A program made the position numbers and the translations under genes. Shown here piece after piece: positions 38,211 to 45,933 of a DNA stretch of 64,000 bases. The stretch comes from Alphaproteobacteria bacterium. Its GTDB lineage: Bacteria; Pseudomonadota; Alphaproteobacteria; Rhodobacterales; Rhodobacteraceae. The stretch is taken from assembly GCA_030148665.1 (NCBI GenBank), contig JASBSZ010000006.1:1-64000 (forward strand). The letters run 5' to 3'. The first letter of the stretch is position 1. Each line of letters begins with the position of its first letter. The notes below the pieces were generated by a model that did not search any database, had not been told where the DNA came from, and was given only the letters and a program-made list of their open reading frames with translations.

Positions 38211-38233
38211 GAACACGGTTCCGCAAATGACAG

Positions 38234-38263
38234 GGCCGCGGGCAGGACAGTTTGCCCGCGGCC
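38234..38263 (+). promoter_or_regulatory. Intercistronic stem-loop after the binding-protein gene
   Basis: GGCCGCGGGCA (38234-38244) and TGCCCGCGGCC (38253-38263) form a perfect 11-bp stem with an 8-base loop. No T-run follows. Such hairpins after binding-protein genes commonly stabilise the upstream message and reduce expression of the permease genes. Confidence 0.8.
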
Positions 38264-38323
38264 ACGGCAGCAACAACGCCAGCCGGACAAACCGGCGACA
38301 GGTTTACAACAGGGTGGGAGCGG

Positions 38324-39328
38324 ATGCTTCAGTTTGCGCAATTCGTCGTGGTGCGGGCAGCCATGGCAGTGGTCACGCTGGTGATCGTTTCCTTTATCGT
38401 GTTCTCCCTGATGGAGCTGGTGCCAGGGGATTGCGCCGAACGCTATCTGGCCTTCAAGAATACCCAGGGATCGCAGATCTCGGTCGCCGATATCGAGGCC
38501 GAGCGTGTGCGTCTGGGGCTGGACAAGCCCTTTCTCACCCGCTGGGTGACATGGGTCGGCAACGCCTTTCAGGGCGATTTCGGCGAATCCTGCATCCTGC
38601 GCCTGAACATCAGCCGTCTGCTGGGCGAGAAATTCTGGATCTCTCTGGGCATCAGCATGACGGCCCTGGCAATGGCCTACATGATAGCCCTGCCGGTAGG
38701 GATCATATCGGCCACATCCAACAACAAGATCCTGAACAACACGCTGCGCCTGGTCAGCTATCTGGGCCTCGCGCTGCCAAACTTCCTGCTGGCGCTGATG
38801 GTCATGCTGTTTTCCACCATCATGTTCGGCAATTCCCTTACGGGGCTGTTCTCGCCGGAATATCGCGATGCCGCCTGGTCATGGCCACGGGTGGTCGATT
38901 TCCTGTCGCACGCCTGGCTGCCCATCTTCATCCTGGGATGGTCGGCGACCGCCTTTGCCATCCAGACGGTGCGCGCGCTGATGTCCGATGAAATCGGCAA
39001 GCTGTACGTCACCGCGGCGCGTGCGCGCGGGGTTTCGGGGCGGCGCCTGCTGTGGCGCTATCCGGCCCGCCACGCGCTGGGGCCGATCATCAACAGCCTT
39101 GGCTTTGACCTGAACCGCATCTTCAACGAACTGCCGGTGGTGGCCCTGATCCTGACCCTGACCGAGGCGGGCAGCCTGCTGATCGAGGCGCTTGCGCGTT
39201 CCAACGACCAGCAGCTGGCCGGGGCCATCATCTTTCTGCTCACGGCCAGTATCGTGACCCTCAATTTCTTTACCGACGTCCTGCTCGCGTTGACCGATCC
39301 CCGCGTGCGCCACAGCATCATGGGATGA
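38324..39328 (+). CDS. ABC transporter permease (DppB-like)
   Basis: A 334-residue inner-membrane permease with about six helices. The cytoplasmic EAA-type loop shows LYVTAARARGVSGRRLLWRY. The start at ATG 38324 is preceded by GGGTGGGAG. Its stop overlaps the start of the second permease (ATGA). It forms the heterodimeric channel with the next gene product. Confidence 0.93.
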   Translation: MLQFAQFVVVRAAMAVVTLVIVSFIVFSLMELVPGDCAERYLAFKNTQGSQISVADIEAERVRLGLDKPFLTRWVTWVGNAFQGDFGESCILRLNISRLLGEKFWISLGISMTALAMAYMIALPVGIISATSNNKILNNTLRLVSYLGLALPNFLLALMVMLFSTIMFGNSLTGLFSPEYRDAAWSWPRVVDFLSHAWLPIFILGWSATAFAIQTVRALMSDEIGKLYVTAARARGVSGRRLLWRYPARHALGPIINSLGFDLNRIFNELPVVALILTLTEAGSLLIEALARSNDQQLAGAIIFLLTASIVTLNFFTDVLLALTDPRVRHSIMG

Positions 39329-40473
39329 CCGACATGACCGATATCACAACCGACGAAAACGTCGACCAAAAACGCAAGGAGGCCTATTTTACCGCCTCGC
39401 AGGGTCAGCTGATCTGGACCCGGTTCAAGCGCAACAAGTCGGCCATGGTCGGGGCGGTCGTCCTGCTGGCCCTGATCCTGTCAGGACTGTTCGCACCCTT
39501 CCTGACACCCTATGACCCGACGATTGCCGGACGCGACAAGGGCTATGAAAACGGCGCACCGCAGATCCCGAAATTCTGGGATGAAAACGGGTTTTCCATC
39601 GTTCCCTTTGTCTATACCTACGAGCGCACGCGCTCGATCAAGACCAACTTTCGCTGGGTGACCACGGTCAACCGCGAAAAGCGGCGTTACCTGACTTTCC
39701 TGCCCGAGGGCGACCCCTACACCCTGTTCGGGATGCAGTTCAAAACCCATCTGTTCGGCGTGGACAAGGGGCAGGTGCATCTGTTCGGCACTGATTTCAA
39801 CGGCAAGGACATATTCTCGCGCACCTTCCACGCCATCAACACGTCGATGGCCGTGGGCACGATCGGCGTGCTGATCGCCTTTGTCATGGCCCTGATCATA
39901 GGAGGGGTGTCCGGCTATTACGGCGGCTGGATCGACTCGGTCCTCCAGATGATTACCGACGCCATCCGAACGGTGCCGGCCATTCCGCTCTTCATGGCGC
40001 TGGCCGCCTTCATCCCCGATACATGGAGTTCCGAGCAGAGGTTCTTTTTCATCTCGACGATCCTCGGGCTGATCGGCTGGCCGACGCTGGCGCGACGGGT
40101 GCGCACGCATCTGCTGTCGGAACGAAACCAGGAATACGTGCTGGCCGCACGCCTTTGCGGGGCCTCGGCCAGTCACATCATCCGGCGCCACCTGTTGCCC
40201 AGCTTTACCAGCTACATCATCGTCGATCTGGTGATTTCCTTTCCCTACATGGTGCTGTCGGAAACCGCCCTGTCCTTCATCGGGCTGGGGCTGAAAGACC
40301 CCGTCAACAGCCTGGGGGTGATGTTGCAGAACGTGACCAAGGCCGACGTGCTGCTGAACTATCAGTGGTATTTCATCCCCGTCATCTTTTTCATCACGCT
40401 GGTGCTGGCCTTCGTCTTTGTCGGCGACGGTTTGCGCGATGCGGCTGACCCTTATTCGGACAATCAGAAATGA
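39325..40473 (+). CDS. ABC transporter permease (DppC-like)
   Basis: A 382-residue permease. The N terminus RFKRNKSAMVGAVVLLALIL is typical of DppC/OppC. It is longer than most because of an extra-cytoplasmic insert (about residues 60-150). The transport domain follows, with YVLAARLCGASASHIIRRHL and FPYMVLSETALSFIGLG. It overlaps both neighbours by four bases, so translation of the operon is coupled. Confidence 0.93.
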   Translation: MTDMTDITTDENVDQKRKEAYFTASQGQLIWTRFKRNKSAMVGAVVLLALILSGLFAPFLTPYDPTIAGRDKGYENGAPQIPKFWDENGFSIVPFVYTYERTRSIKTNFRWVTTVNREKRRYLTFLPEGDPYTLFGMQFKTHLFGVDKGQVHLFGTDFNGKDIFSRTFHAINTSMAVGTIGVLIAFVMALIIGGVSGYYGGWIDSVLQMITDAIRTVPAIPLFMALAAFIPDTWSSEQRFFFISTILGLIGWPTLARRVRTHLLSERNQEYVLAARLCGASASHIIRRHLLPSFTSYIIVDLVISFPYMVLSETALSFIGLGLKDPVNSLGVMLQNVTKADVLLNYQWYFIPVIFFITLVLAFVFVGDGLRDAADPYSDNQK

Positions 40474-41471
40474 CGCGCCTGATCGAGGTTCAGAACCTCA
40501 CCCTGCAATTCGACACCGACGAGGGCCGGATCACGGCCGTGGACGACGTTTCCTTTTCGCTGGACGCCGGCAAGGTCATGGGCCTGGTCGGCGAGAGCGG
40601 CTCGGGCAAGTCGGTCACCGCCAAGTCGCTGATGAAGCTGAACCCCGGAAATGCCGTCTACGGCCCGGATTCGCGCATCACGCTGCATCTCGACAGCGGC
40701 CCGGTCGAGGTGATGTCCCTGAAAACCGCCACCGAAATGCAGATCGTGCGCGGCGGGGCGATCTCGATGATCTTTCAGGAACCCATGGCCAGCTTTGCCC
40801 CCGCGATCACCATCGGCAAGCAGATGGTCGAGCAATTGCTGATCCACACCGACATGAGCCCGAAACAGGCGCGCGAATTGTCGATCGAGATGCTCAACCG
40901 TGTCGGCATTTCGGATGCCTCGAAACGATTCAGGCAATATGCGTTCGAACTGTCGGGTGGCATGCGCCAGCGCGCCATGATTGCCATGGCGTTGTCCACC
41001 AAACCGAAACTGCTGATCGCGGATGAACCCACCACCGCGCTGGACGTGACCATCCAGGCGCAGGTGATCGACCTGATGAAGGATCTGGTTGCCGATTTCG
41101 GCATGGGGATCATCTTTATCACCCACGACCTTGGCGTGATCGCCCAGACGGCCGACCATGTGGCGGTGATGTATCTGGGGCGCCTTGTCGAACAGGGCCC
41201 CGTGCGCGAGGTGATCCGCACCCCCGCGCACCCCTATACCCAGGGCCTGCTGGCCGCATTGCCGCATCTCGACGATCTGGATGCGCCGCTGGTGCCGGTG
41301 CCCGGCGATATCCCCTCGCCGCTGGAACGGCCCGCGGGCTGCGTGTTCAACACCCGCTGCAGCAAGGCGATCGAGGGGCCTTGCCAGCGCGAGGTTCCGC
41401 AATTCACCAAGGTCAACGAAGGGCACAAGGTGGCCTGCCACCTGTACACGCATGAAAAGGTTTCGGCATGA
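40470..41471 (+). CDS. ABC transporter ATP-binding protein (DppD-like)
   Basis: A 333-residue ATPase. Walker [19 protein letters not shown], signature ELSGGMRQRAMIAMAL, Walker B LLIADEPTTALDVTIQ and the switch HDLGVI are complete. A C-terminal oligopeptide-type extension ends in FNTRCSKAIEGPCQREVP, with Cys residues typical of Dpp/Opp ATPases. It overlaps the genes on both sides by four bases. Confidence 0.95.
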   Translation: MTRLIEVQNLTLQFDTDEGRITAVDDVSFSLDAGKVMGLVGESGSGKSVTAKSLMKLNPGNAVYGPDSRITLHLDSGPVEVMSLKTATEMQIVRGGAISMIFQEPMASFAPAITIGKQMVEQLLIHTDMSPKQARELSIEMLNRVGISDASKRFRQYAFELSGGMRQRAMIAMALSTKPKLLIADEPTTALDVTIQAQVIDLMKDLVADFGMGIIFITHDLGVIAQTADHVAVMYLGRLVEQGPVREVIRTPAHPYTQGLLAALPHLDDLDAPLVPVPGDIPSPLERPAGCVFNTRCSKAIEGPCQREVPQFTKVNEGHKVACHLYTHEKVSA

Positions 41472-42487
41472 GCGACGGCAAGCCCCTCATCACCACGCGC
41501 AACCTGTCGGTCCACTACCCGCTGCGCGGCACCCTTTTTGGCCCCAAGCCGGTCGTGCGCGCGGTCGAGAATGTCAGCATAGACATCATCAAGGGCAGCT
41601 TTTTCGGCCTCGTGGGCGAGAGCGGCTCGGGCAAGACGACGCTCGGCCGTGCCCTGCTGCGCGCCGCGCCGATCACCAGGGGCAAGGTCGTCTATGACGA
41701 TGGCGAGGTGCGCTATGACCTGCCCGAGATCGAGGGGCGCGAGCTCAAGGATTACCGCTCGCGCGCGCAGCTGATCTTTCAGGATCCCTATGCGGCGCTG
41801 TCCCCGCGCATGACGGTGCGTGACATCATTGCCGAGCCGCTCGAAGTCATGGGACTGACGCAGAGCCGCGCCGAAACAGACGAGCGCGTGCGCGAGATCG
41901 CCGCCAAGTGCCGCCTGAACCTGGAACATCTGCGCCGTTTCCCGCATGCTTTCTCGGGGGGGCAACGGCAGCGTATTTCCATTGCGCGCGCGCTGGTTTC
42001 CAGCCCGCGTTTCGTGGTCGCCGACGAAAGCGTGGCCGCGCTGGACGTGTCGATCCAGGCCGATGTTCTGAACCTGCTCAAGGCCATCCAGCAGGAAATG
42101 GGCCTGACCTTCCTGTTCATCAGCCATGACCTGTCGGTGGTCGCCCATATCTGCGACTACGTTGCGGTGATGTATCTGGGCCGCCTGGTGGAAACCGCGC
42201 CCACCCGCACCCTGTTCCGCACCCCGCGCCACCCCTATACCAGGGCGTTGCTGTCGGCGATTCCGTCGCTTGACCCCGACGACCGGGGCAAGGCGCAAAA
42301 GCTGGAGGGCGAAATCCCGTCGCCCACCAACCCGCCGCCGGGCTGCAAGTTCCAGACCCGCTGCCCCTTTGCCGTGGACATCTGCCGCAAGCAGGAGCCC
42401 GAGCTGGAGCGCGCCGGCAAGGATCACGAGGTATCCTGCCACCGCTGGAAGGAACTGATGGAAACCGAACCCCAGATGGCCGGCTGA
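41468..42487 (+). CDS. ABC transporter ATP-binding protein (DppF-like)
   Basis: A 339-residue ATPase, the partner of the preceding one. Walker [19 protein letters not shown], signature [16 protein letters not shown], Walker [17 protein letters not shown] (a Ser replaces the usual Pro after DE), and the switch HDLSVV. The C-terminal [19 protein letters not shown] is typical of the OppF/DppF class. It closes the importer operon and converges on the phosphonate-monoester-hydrolase-like gene. Confidence 0.94.
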   Translation: MSDGKPLITTRNLSVHYPLRGTLFGPKPVVRAVENVSIDIIKGSFFGLVGESGSGKTTLGRALLRAAPITRGKVVYDDGEVRYDLPEIEGRELKDYRSRAQLIFQDPYAALSPRMTVRDIIAEPLEVMGLTQSRAETDERVREIAAKCRLNLEHLRRFPHAFSGGQRQRISIARALVSSPRFVVADESVAALDVSIQADVLNLLKAIQQEMGLTFLFISHDLSVVAHICDYVAVMYLGRLVETAPTRTLFRTPRHPYTRALLSAIPSLDPDDRGKAQKLEGEIPSPTNPPPGCKFQTRCPFAVDICRKQEPELERAGKDHEVSCHRWKELMETEPQMAG

Positions 42488-42556
42488 CCGGCCCGGCCGC
42501 GTTCGGGCAGGCCGCGCGCCTGAACCGGGGCGACCTGCGCCGCCCGCCGCGGCCCT

Positions 42557-44113
42557 TCAGTCGCCGGGATAGCCGAACACCCCGCCGGGCATGACCTTCA
42601 TCCCCGAAAGCGTGCGGTCGGCATGTTTCATGCGGTGGCTCAGCAGCTTGCGCGTCAGCCGCAGCAACTGGCCGGCATGGGCGGGATCATCGGCAAGGTT
42701 GCGCATCTCGTCGGGGTCGTCACGCAGGTCGAACAGCAGCGGCGGCAGGTCGCCGTTGAAATGGACCAGTTTCCAGCGCTCCTCGCGCAGGATGGCCAGA
42801 TTGGCGCTCTCCAGCGGAATCCGCCCCTGGGTCTGCATGGCGGTCGGCATGTCGGGCTCGCCGAAATCCAGTTCCAGCATCACGCAGTCGCGCCAGTCAT
42901 CCGGCGGGCTGGCCCGCAGGAACGGTGTCAGCGATCGTCCGTCCAGCATGTGCGGCAGGTTGCGGCCCACATGATCCAGGATGGTCGGCATCAGGTCGGT
43001 CGATTCCGTCAGCGCATCGACGCTCGTGCCGAATTGCGCCGGCTGGTCCGGGTCGCGGATAATCAGCGGCACCCGCCAGGCCGGGTCATAGACATGCTGC
43101 TTGCCCCACATGTGGTGATCGCCCAGCATCTCGCCGTGATCGGCGGTCAGCACGATCAGCGTGTCGTCATACTGACCGCTGTCCTTCAGGAACTGCACGA
43201 CCCTGCCCACATGGTGATCGACCTCGCTGACCAGCCCCAGATAGATCGCCCGCAGCATCTGCACGTCGCTGTCGCGCCGGCTGTCGATCTGCCCCTCGCA
43301 GCCCTTGACGCAGCTTTCCATCGGCGGGCGGTTGCGGTGGGCGGCGATCAGGGGGTGCACGGCCTCTTCCCGGGCGGCCGAGGGCAGGCGCACGGGCAGC
43401 GGCAGATCCTCGGCCCGGTACATGCGGTTATAGGGCGCCGGCGCCACCAGCGGCGGGTGGGGGCGGATATAGGTCAGCAGGGCGAACCAGTCCTGATCGG
43501 TGCGCACGGCCATTTCCTCGATGAAACGGGTGGTCAGAAAGGCGGTATCGCTGTGCTCGGCCTTGTAGAACGGCGGATCGTCGGGGCGTGCATCAACGCC
43601 GGGTTCGGGCGAGACGGGATCATAGAAATGCCGATAGTCGGGCAGGGCATAGCCCTTTGCCCTGAGCCAGGCGCGCCAGGGATAGCTCTGGTCCAGGCAC
43701 ATCTCGACCACCTCGTGAAATCCCGGAAGCACCCCCTCATAGGACAACAGGCGCGGGTCGTTCGGGTGGCCGGTGCGCGGATCGTGGCTGGTGTCGGTGT
43801 AGCCGAACAAGAGCGGGTCATAGCCCGATTTGCGCATTTCCAGCGCCAGGTTCGTGATGCCGGCTGACAGAGGCGTGCCGTTGCGGACCGAGCGGTGGTT
43901 CATGGCATACAGCCCGGTCAGGATGCTGGCGCGCGCCGGCCCGCACGGGTTGGTGACCGAGAAATGGTTGGTGAATGTCACCGCCTCGGCCCTCAGCGCG
44001 TCGATGTTGGGGGTTGCGACGTGATCGGCCAGCGCCCCATCGCCCCCTGTCCCGGTCAGGCAGTCCGCCCTGAGCTGGTCGATCACGATGAACAGGATTT
44101 TGCGGCCACGCAT
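42557..44113 (-). CDS. Sulfatase-fold hydrolase resembling phosphonate monoester hydrolase/phosphodiesterase
   Basis: A 518-residue alkaline-phosphatase-superfamily enzyme. Asp12 (VIDQLRAD) is a metal ligand. Cys57 in NPCGPARASILTGLY lies in a CxPxR motif and would be matured to formylglycine, and LTADHGEMLGDHHMWGK gives further metal ligands. From memory, the sequence around the Cys (GPARASxLTGLYxMNHR), the following NDPR region and the C-terminal MKHADRTL are much closer to rhizobial/Burkholderia phosphonate monoester hydrolases than to arylsulfatases. These enzymes hydrolyse phosphonate monoesters and phosphate diesters. ATG 44113 has a GAAAGGG site. It diverges from a DeoR regulator. Confidence 0.85.
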   Translation of the reverse strand: MRGRKILFIVIDQLRADCLTGTGGDGALADHVATPNIDALRAEAVTFTNHFSVTNPCGPARASILTGLYAMNHRSVRNGTPLSAGITNLALEMRKSGYDPLLFGYTDTSHDPRTGHPNDPRLLSYEGVLPGFHEVVEMCLDQSYPWRAWLRAKGYALPDYRHFYDPVSPEPGVDARPDDPPFYKAEHSDTAFLTTRFIEEMAVRTDQDWFALLTYIRPHPPLVAPAPYNRMYRAEDLPLPVRLPSAAREEAVHPLIAAHRNRPPMESCVKGCEGQIDSRRDSDVQMLRAIYLGLVSEVDHHVGRVVQFLKDSGQYDDTLIVLTADHGEMLGDHHMWGKQHVYDPAWRVPLIIRDPDQPAQFGTSVDALTESTDLMPTILDHVGRNLPHMLDGRSLTPFLRASPPDDWRDCVMLELDFGEPDMPTAMQTQGRIPLESANLAILREERWKLVHFNGDLPPLLFDLRDDPDEMRNLADDPAHAGQLLRLTRKLLSHRMKHADRTLSGMKVMPGGVFGYPGD

Positions 44114-44248
44114 GTCTTGCCCTTTCTGCGATTCGCATGTCACGCCCGAATACACACATAAACACACGATCTTGAGGTTTTATGTCGTTATTCCGGTGGA
44201 CTGTTGCCCGAATTTGTGGTTTCAGATCCATATTGAGGATTGCAGCCC
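44114..44248. promoter_or_regulatory. Divergent control region between the hydrolase and DeoR genes
   Basis: This 135-base gap holds the AT-richer stretch ACACACATAAACACACGATC near 44152-44171. Read on the other strand it gives repeated TGTGTTTATG/TGTGTATTC units. Short repeats of this kind could be DeoR-type operators. Confidence 0.45.
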
Positions 44249-45145
44249 ATGATGCCAGCGGAAAAAGCAAGCAAGACGCACCGCGCGATGGAAATTCTTG
44301 ACACCCTGCGCCGACTGGGCGGCTCGGCGCGGACCAGCCACCTGGCCGACAGCCTGGGCGTGTCCGAGGAAACCATCCGCCGCACCGTCAAGAAACTGTC
44401 CAGGGAGGGGCTGGTGAATCGCGTCCACGGTGGCGTGTTCCTGGCCGATGGGGTTTCGCCGCTTTCCCTGCATCGGCGCATCGGCACCCAGGGCGACGAG
44501 AAACGCCGCATGGCAAGGCTGGTCGCCGCCCTTGTGCCCGACGGGGCGTCGCTGTTCATGGATGTGGGTTCCAGCACGACCTATGTGGCCGAGGCGCTGC
44601 GCGCGCGTGCGTCTCTGATGGTGGTCACCAATTCGCTGATCGTTGCCCAGACATTGACGGGACATGCGGGCAACCGGGTGTTCATCGCCCCCGGCGAGGT
44701 CGCCCCTCATGTCGGGGGGGCCTTTGGTGCCAGCGCGCAGGAATTCGTCTGTCGTTTCCAGATGGACATGGCCATCCTCAGCGCCGATGCCGTCGATCCC
44801 GAGCAGGGTTTCCTGCTGGCCGATTTCGACGAGGCCCAGCTGGCGCGCTGTTTCGTACGCCAGTCGCGCCGCGTGGTGATGGTGGCGGATCACACGAAAT
44901 TCGCCGCCGCGGCCCCGGTGCAGGTCTGCCCGCCATCGGATATCTCGTTGCTGGTGACCGATCGTTCCCCGCCGCCCGATCTGGGCGATGCCCTTGCCCG
45001 GTGGCAGGTCGATCTCAGGATCGCACCGGCAACCAAGGGCGGAAAGAAGGACGACAAGGCCAGCGAAACGGACCACGGCAACGACACGGCCGATACCGCC
45101 ATCACCGCCGGAAAGGGCCGGCAGCAAGAGGAAATGCAGCCATGA
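44249..45145 (+). CDS. DeoR/GlpR-family transcriptional regulator
   Basis: About 298 residues. The N-terminal DeoR helix-turn-helix shows TSHLADSLGVSEETIRRTVK and EGLVNRVHGGVFLA. The sensor domain has the sugar-phosphate isomerase-like fold (LFMDVGSSTTYVAEAL, VVTNSLIVAQTL, VVMVADHTKFAAAAP). A low-complexity hydrophilic tail of about 35 residues follows the usual end. DeoR proteins usually sense phosphorylated sugars or polyols, so the effector here may be a phosphorylated intermediate. ATG 44249 has GAGGA upstream; 44252 is also possible. Its stop overlaps the phosphatase start (ATGA). Confidence 0.9.
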   Translation: MMPAEKASKTHRAMEILDTLRRLGGSARTSHLADSLGVSEETIRRTVKKLSREGLVNRVHGGVFLADGVSPLSLHRRIGTQGDEKRRMARLVAALVPDGASLFMDVGSSTTYVAEALRARASLMVVTNSLIVAQTLTGHAGNRVFIAPGEVAPHVGGAFGASAQEFVCRFQMDMAILSADAVDPEQGFLLADFDEAQLARCFVRQSRRVVMVADHTKFAAAAPVQVCPPSDISLLVTDRSPPPDLGDALARWQVDLRIAPATKGGKKDDKASETDHGNDTADTAITAGKGRQQEEMQP

Positions 45146-45933
45146 CCCCCCCTCTCGATACCGATCCGCTGATCCGGCGCGTGCTGGCCATCGTGGACGA
45201 GGCCAGCGCCCATGCGCGCAGCTTTTTCCGCGCGCCTCTGGGGGTCGATTTCAAGGCCGATGAAAGCCCGGTGACCATCGCCGACCGTACCGTCGAATCG
45301 GTCATCCGCGACGCGCTGGTCGAACATTTCCCCGATGACGCCATCCTGGGCGAGGAACAGGGAACCACCAGCGGCAACAGCGGCGCGATGTGGATCATCG
45401 ACCCGATCGACGGCACGCGTTCGTTCATCTCGGGCCATCCCCTGTTCGGCATGCTGCTGGCGCGCCTGGAGGCCGGGCAGATCACGCTGGGCGTCGTGGC
45501 CATGCCCGCGCTCGACGAGGTCTTTGTCGGCGTGCCGGGCCGCGGCGCGGTGATGAATGCCGTGCCCTGCCGGGTGTCCGGTCAGCAGCGGCTGGATCGC
45601 GCCATCCTGTTCGTCAACGAAGGGGACAAGATATATTCCGACCACCGGGGGATCTTTGATCGTCTCATGGGCGCGGGCCAGACCCGCCGCCTGGGCCATG
45701 ACTGCTATCCCCATGCCCTGCTGGCGGCGGGCCATGTGGATGCGGTGGTCGATTACGACCTGCAACCCTATGACTATCTGCCCGTGGCCGGCCTCGTGCA
45801 GGGCGCCGGCGGCATCATGACCGACTGGCAGGGCCGCCCGCTGGGCCTGGAATCCGACGGAAGGGTGGTTTCGGCCGCCACGCCCGAGCTGCATGCCCGG
45901 ATGCTGGAACTGTTGCAGGATAGCCCGGCATGA
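45142..45933 (+). CDS. Inositol-monophosphatase-family phosphatase
   Basis: A 263-residue Mg-dependent phosphomonoesterase. Metal-site motifs are EEQG (about 70), DPIDGTRSF (about 88-96) and DYDLQPYDYLP (about 205-215). It is a paralogue of the HisN-type protein at 5080. Here it sits between the DeoR and Na/Pi genes with four-base overlaps on both sides, so it is part of a phosphorus-linked operon rather than histidine synthesis. A plausible role is to release phosphate from the monoester made by the upstream diesterase; inositol, glycerol or sugar phosphates are candidates. Confidence 0.88.
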   Translation: MTPPLDTDPLIRRVLAIVDEASAHARSFFRAPLGVDFKADESPVTIADRTVESVIRDALVEHFPDDAILGEEQGTTSGNSGAMWIIDPIDGTRSFISGHPLFGMLLARLEAGQITLGVVAMPALDEVFVGVPGRGAVMNAVPCRVSGQQRLDRAILFVNEGDKIYSDHRGIFDRLMGAGQTRRLGHDCYPHALLAAGHVDAVVDYDLQPYDYLPVAGLVQGAGGIMTDWQGRPLGLESDGRVVSAATPELHARMLELLQDSPA

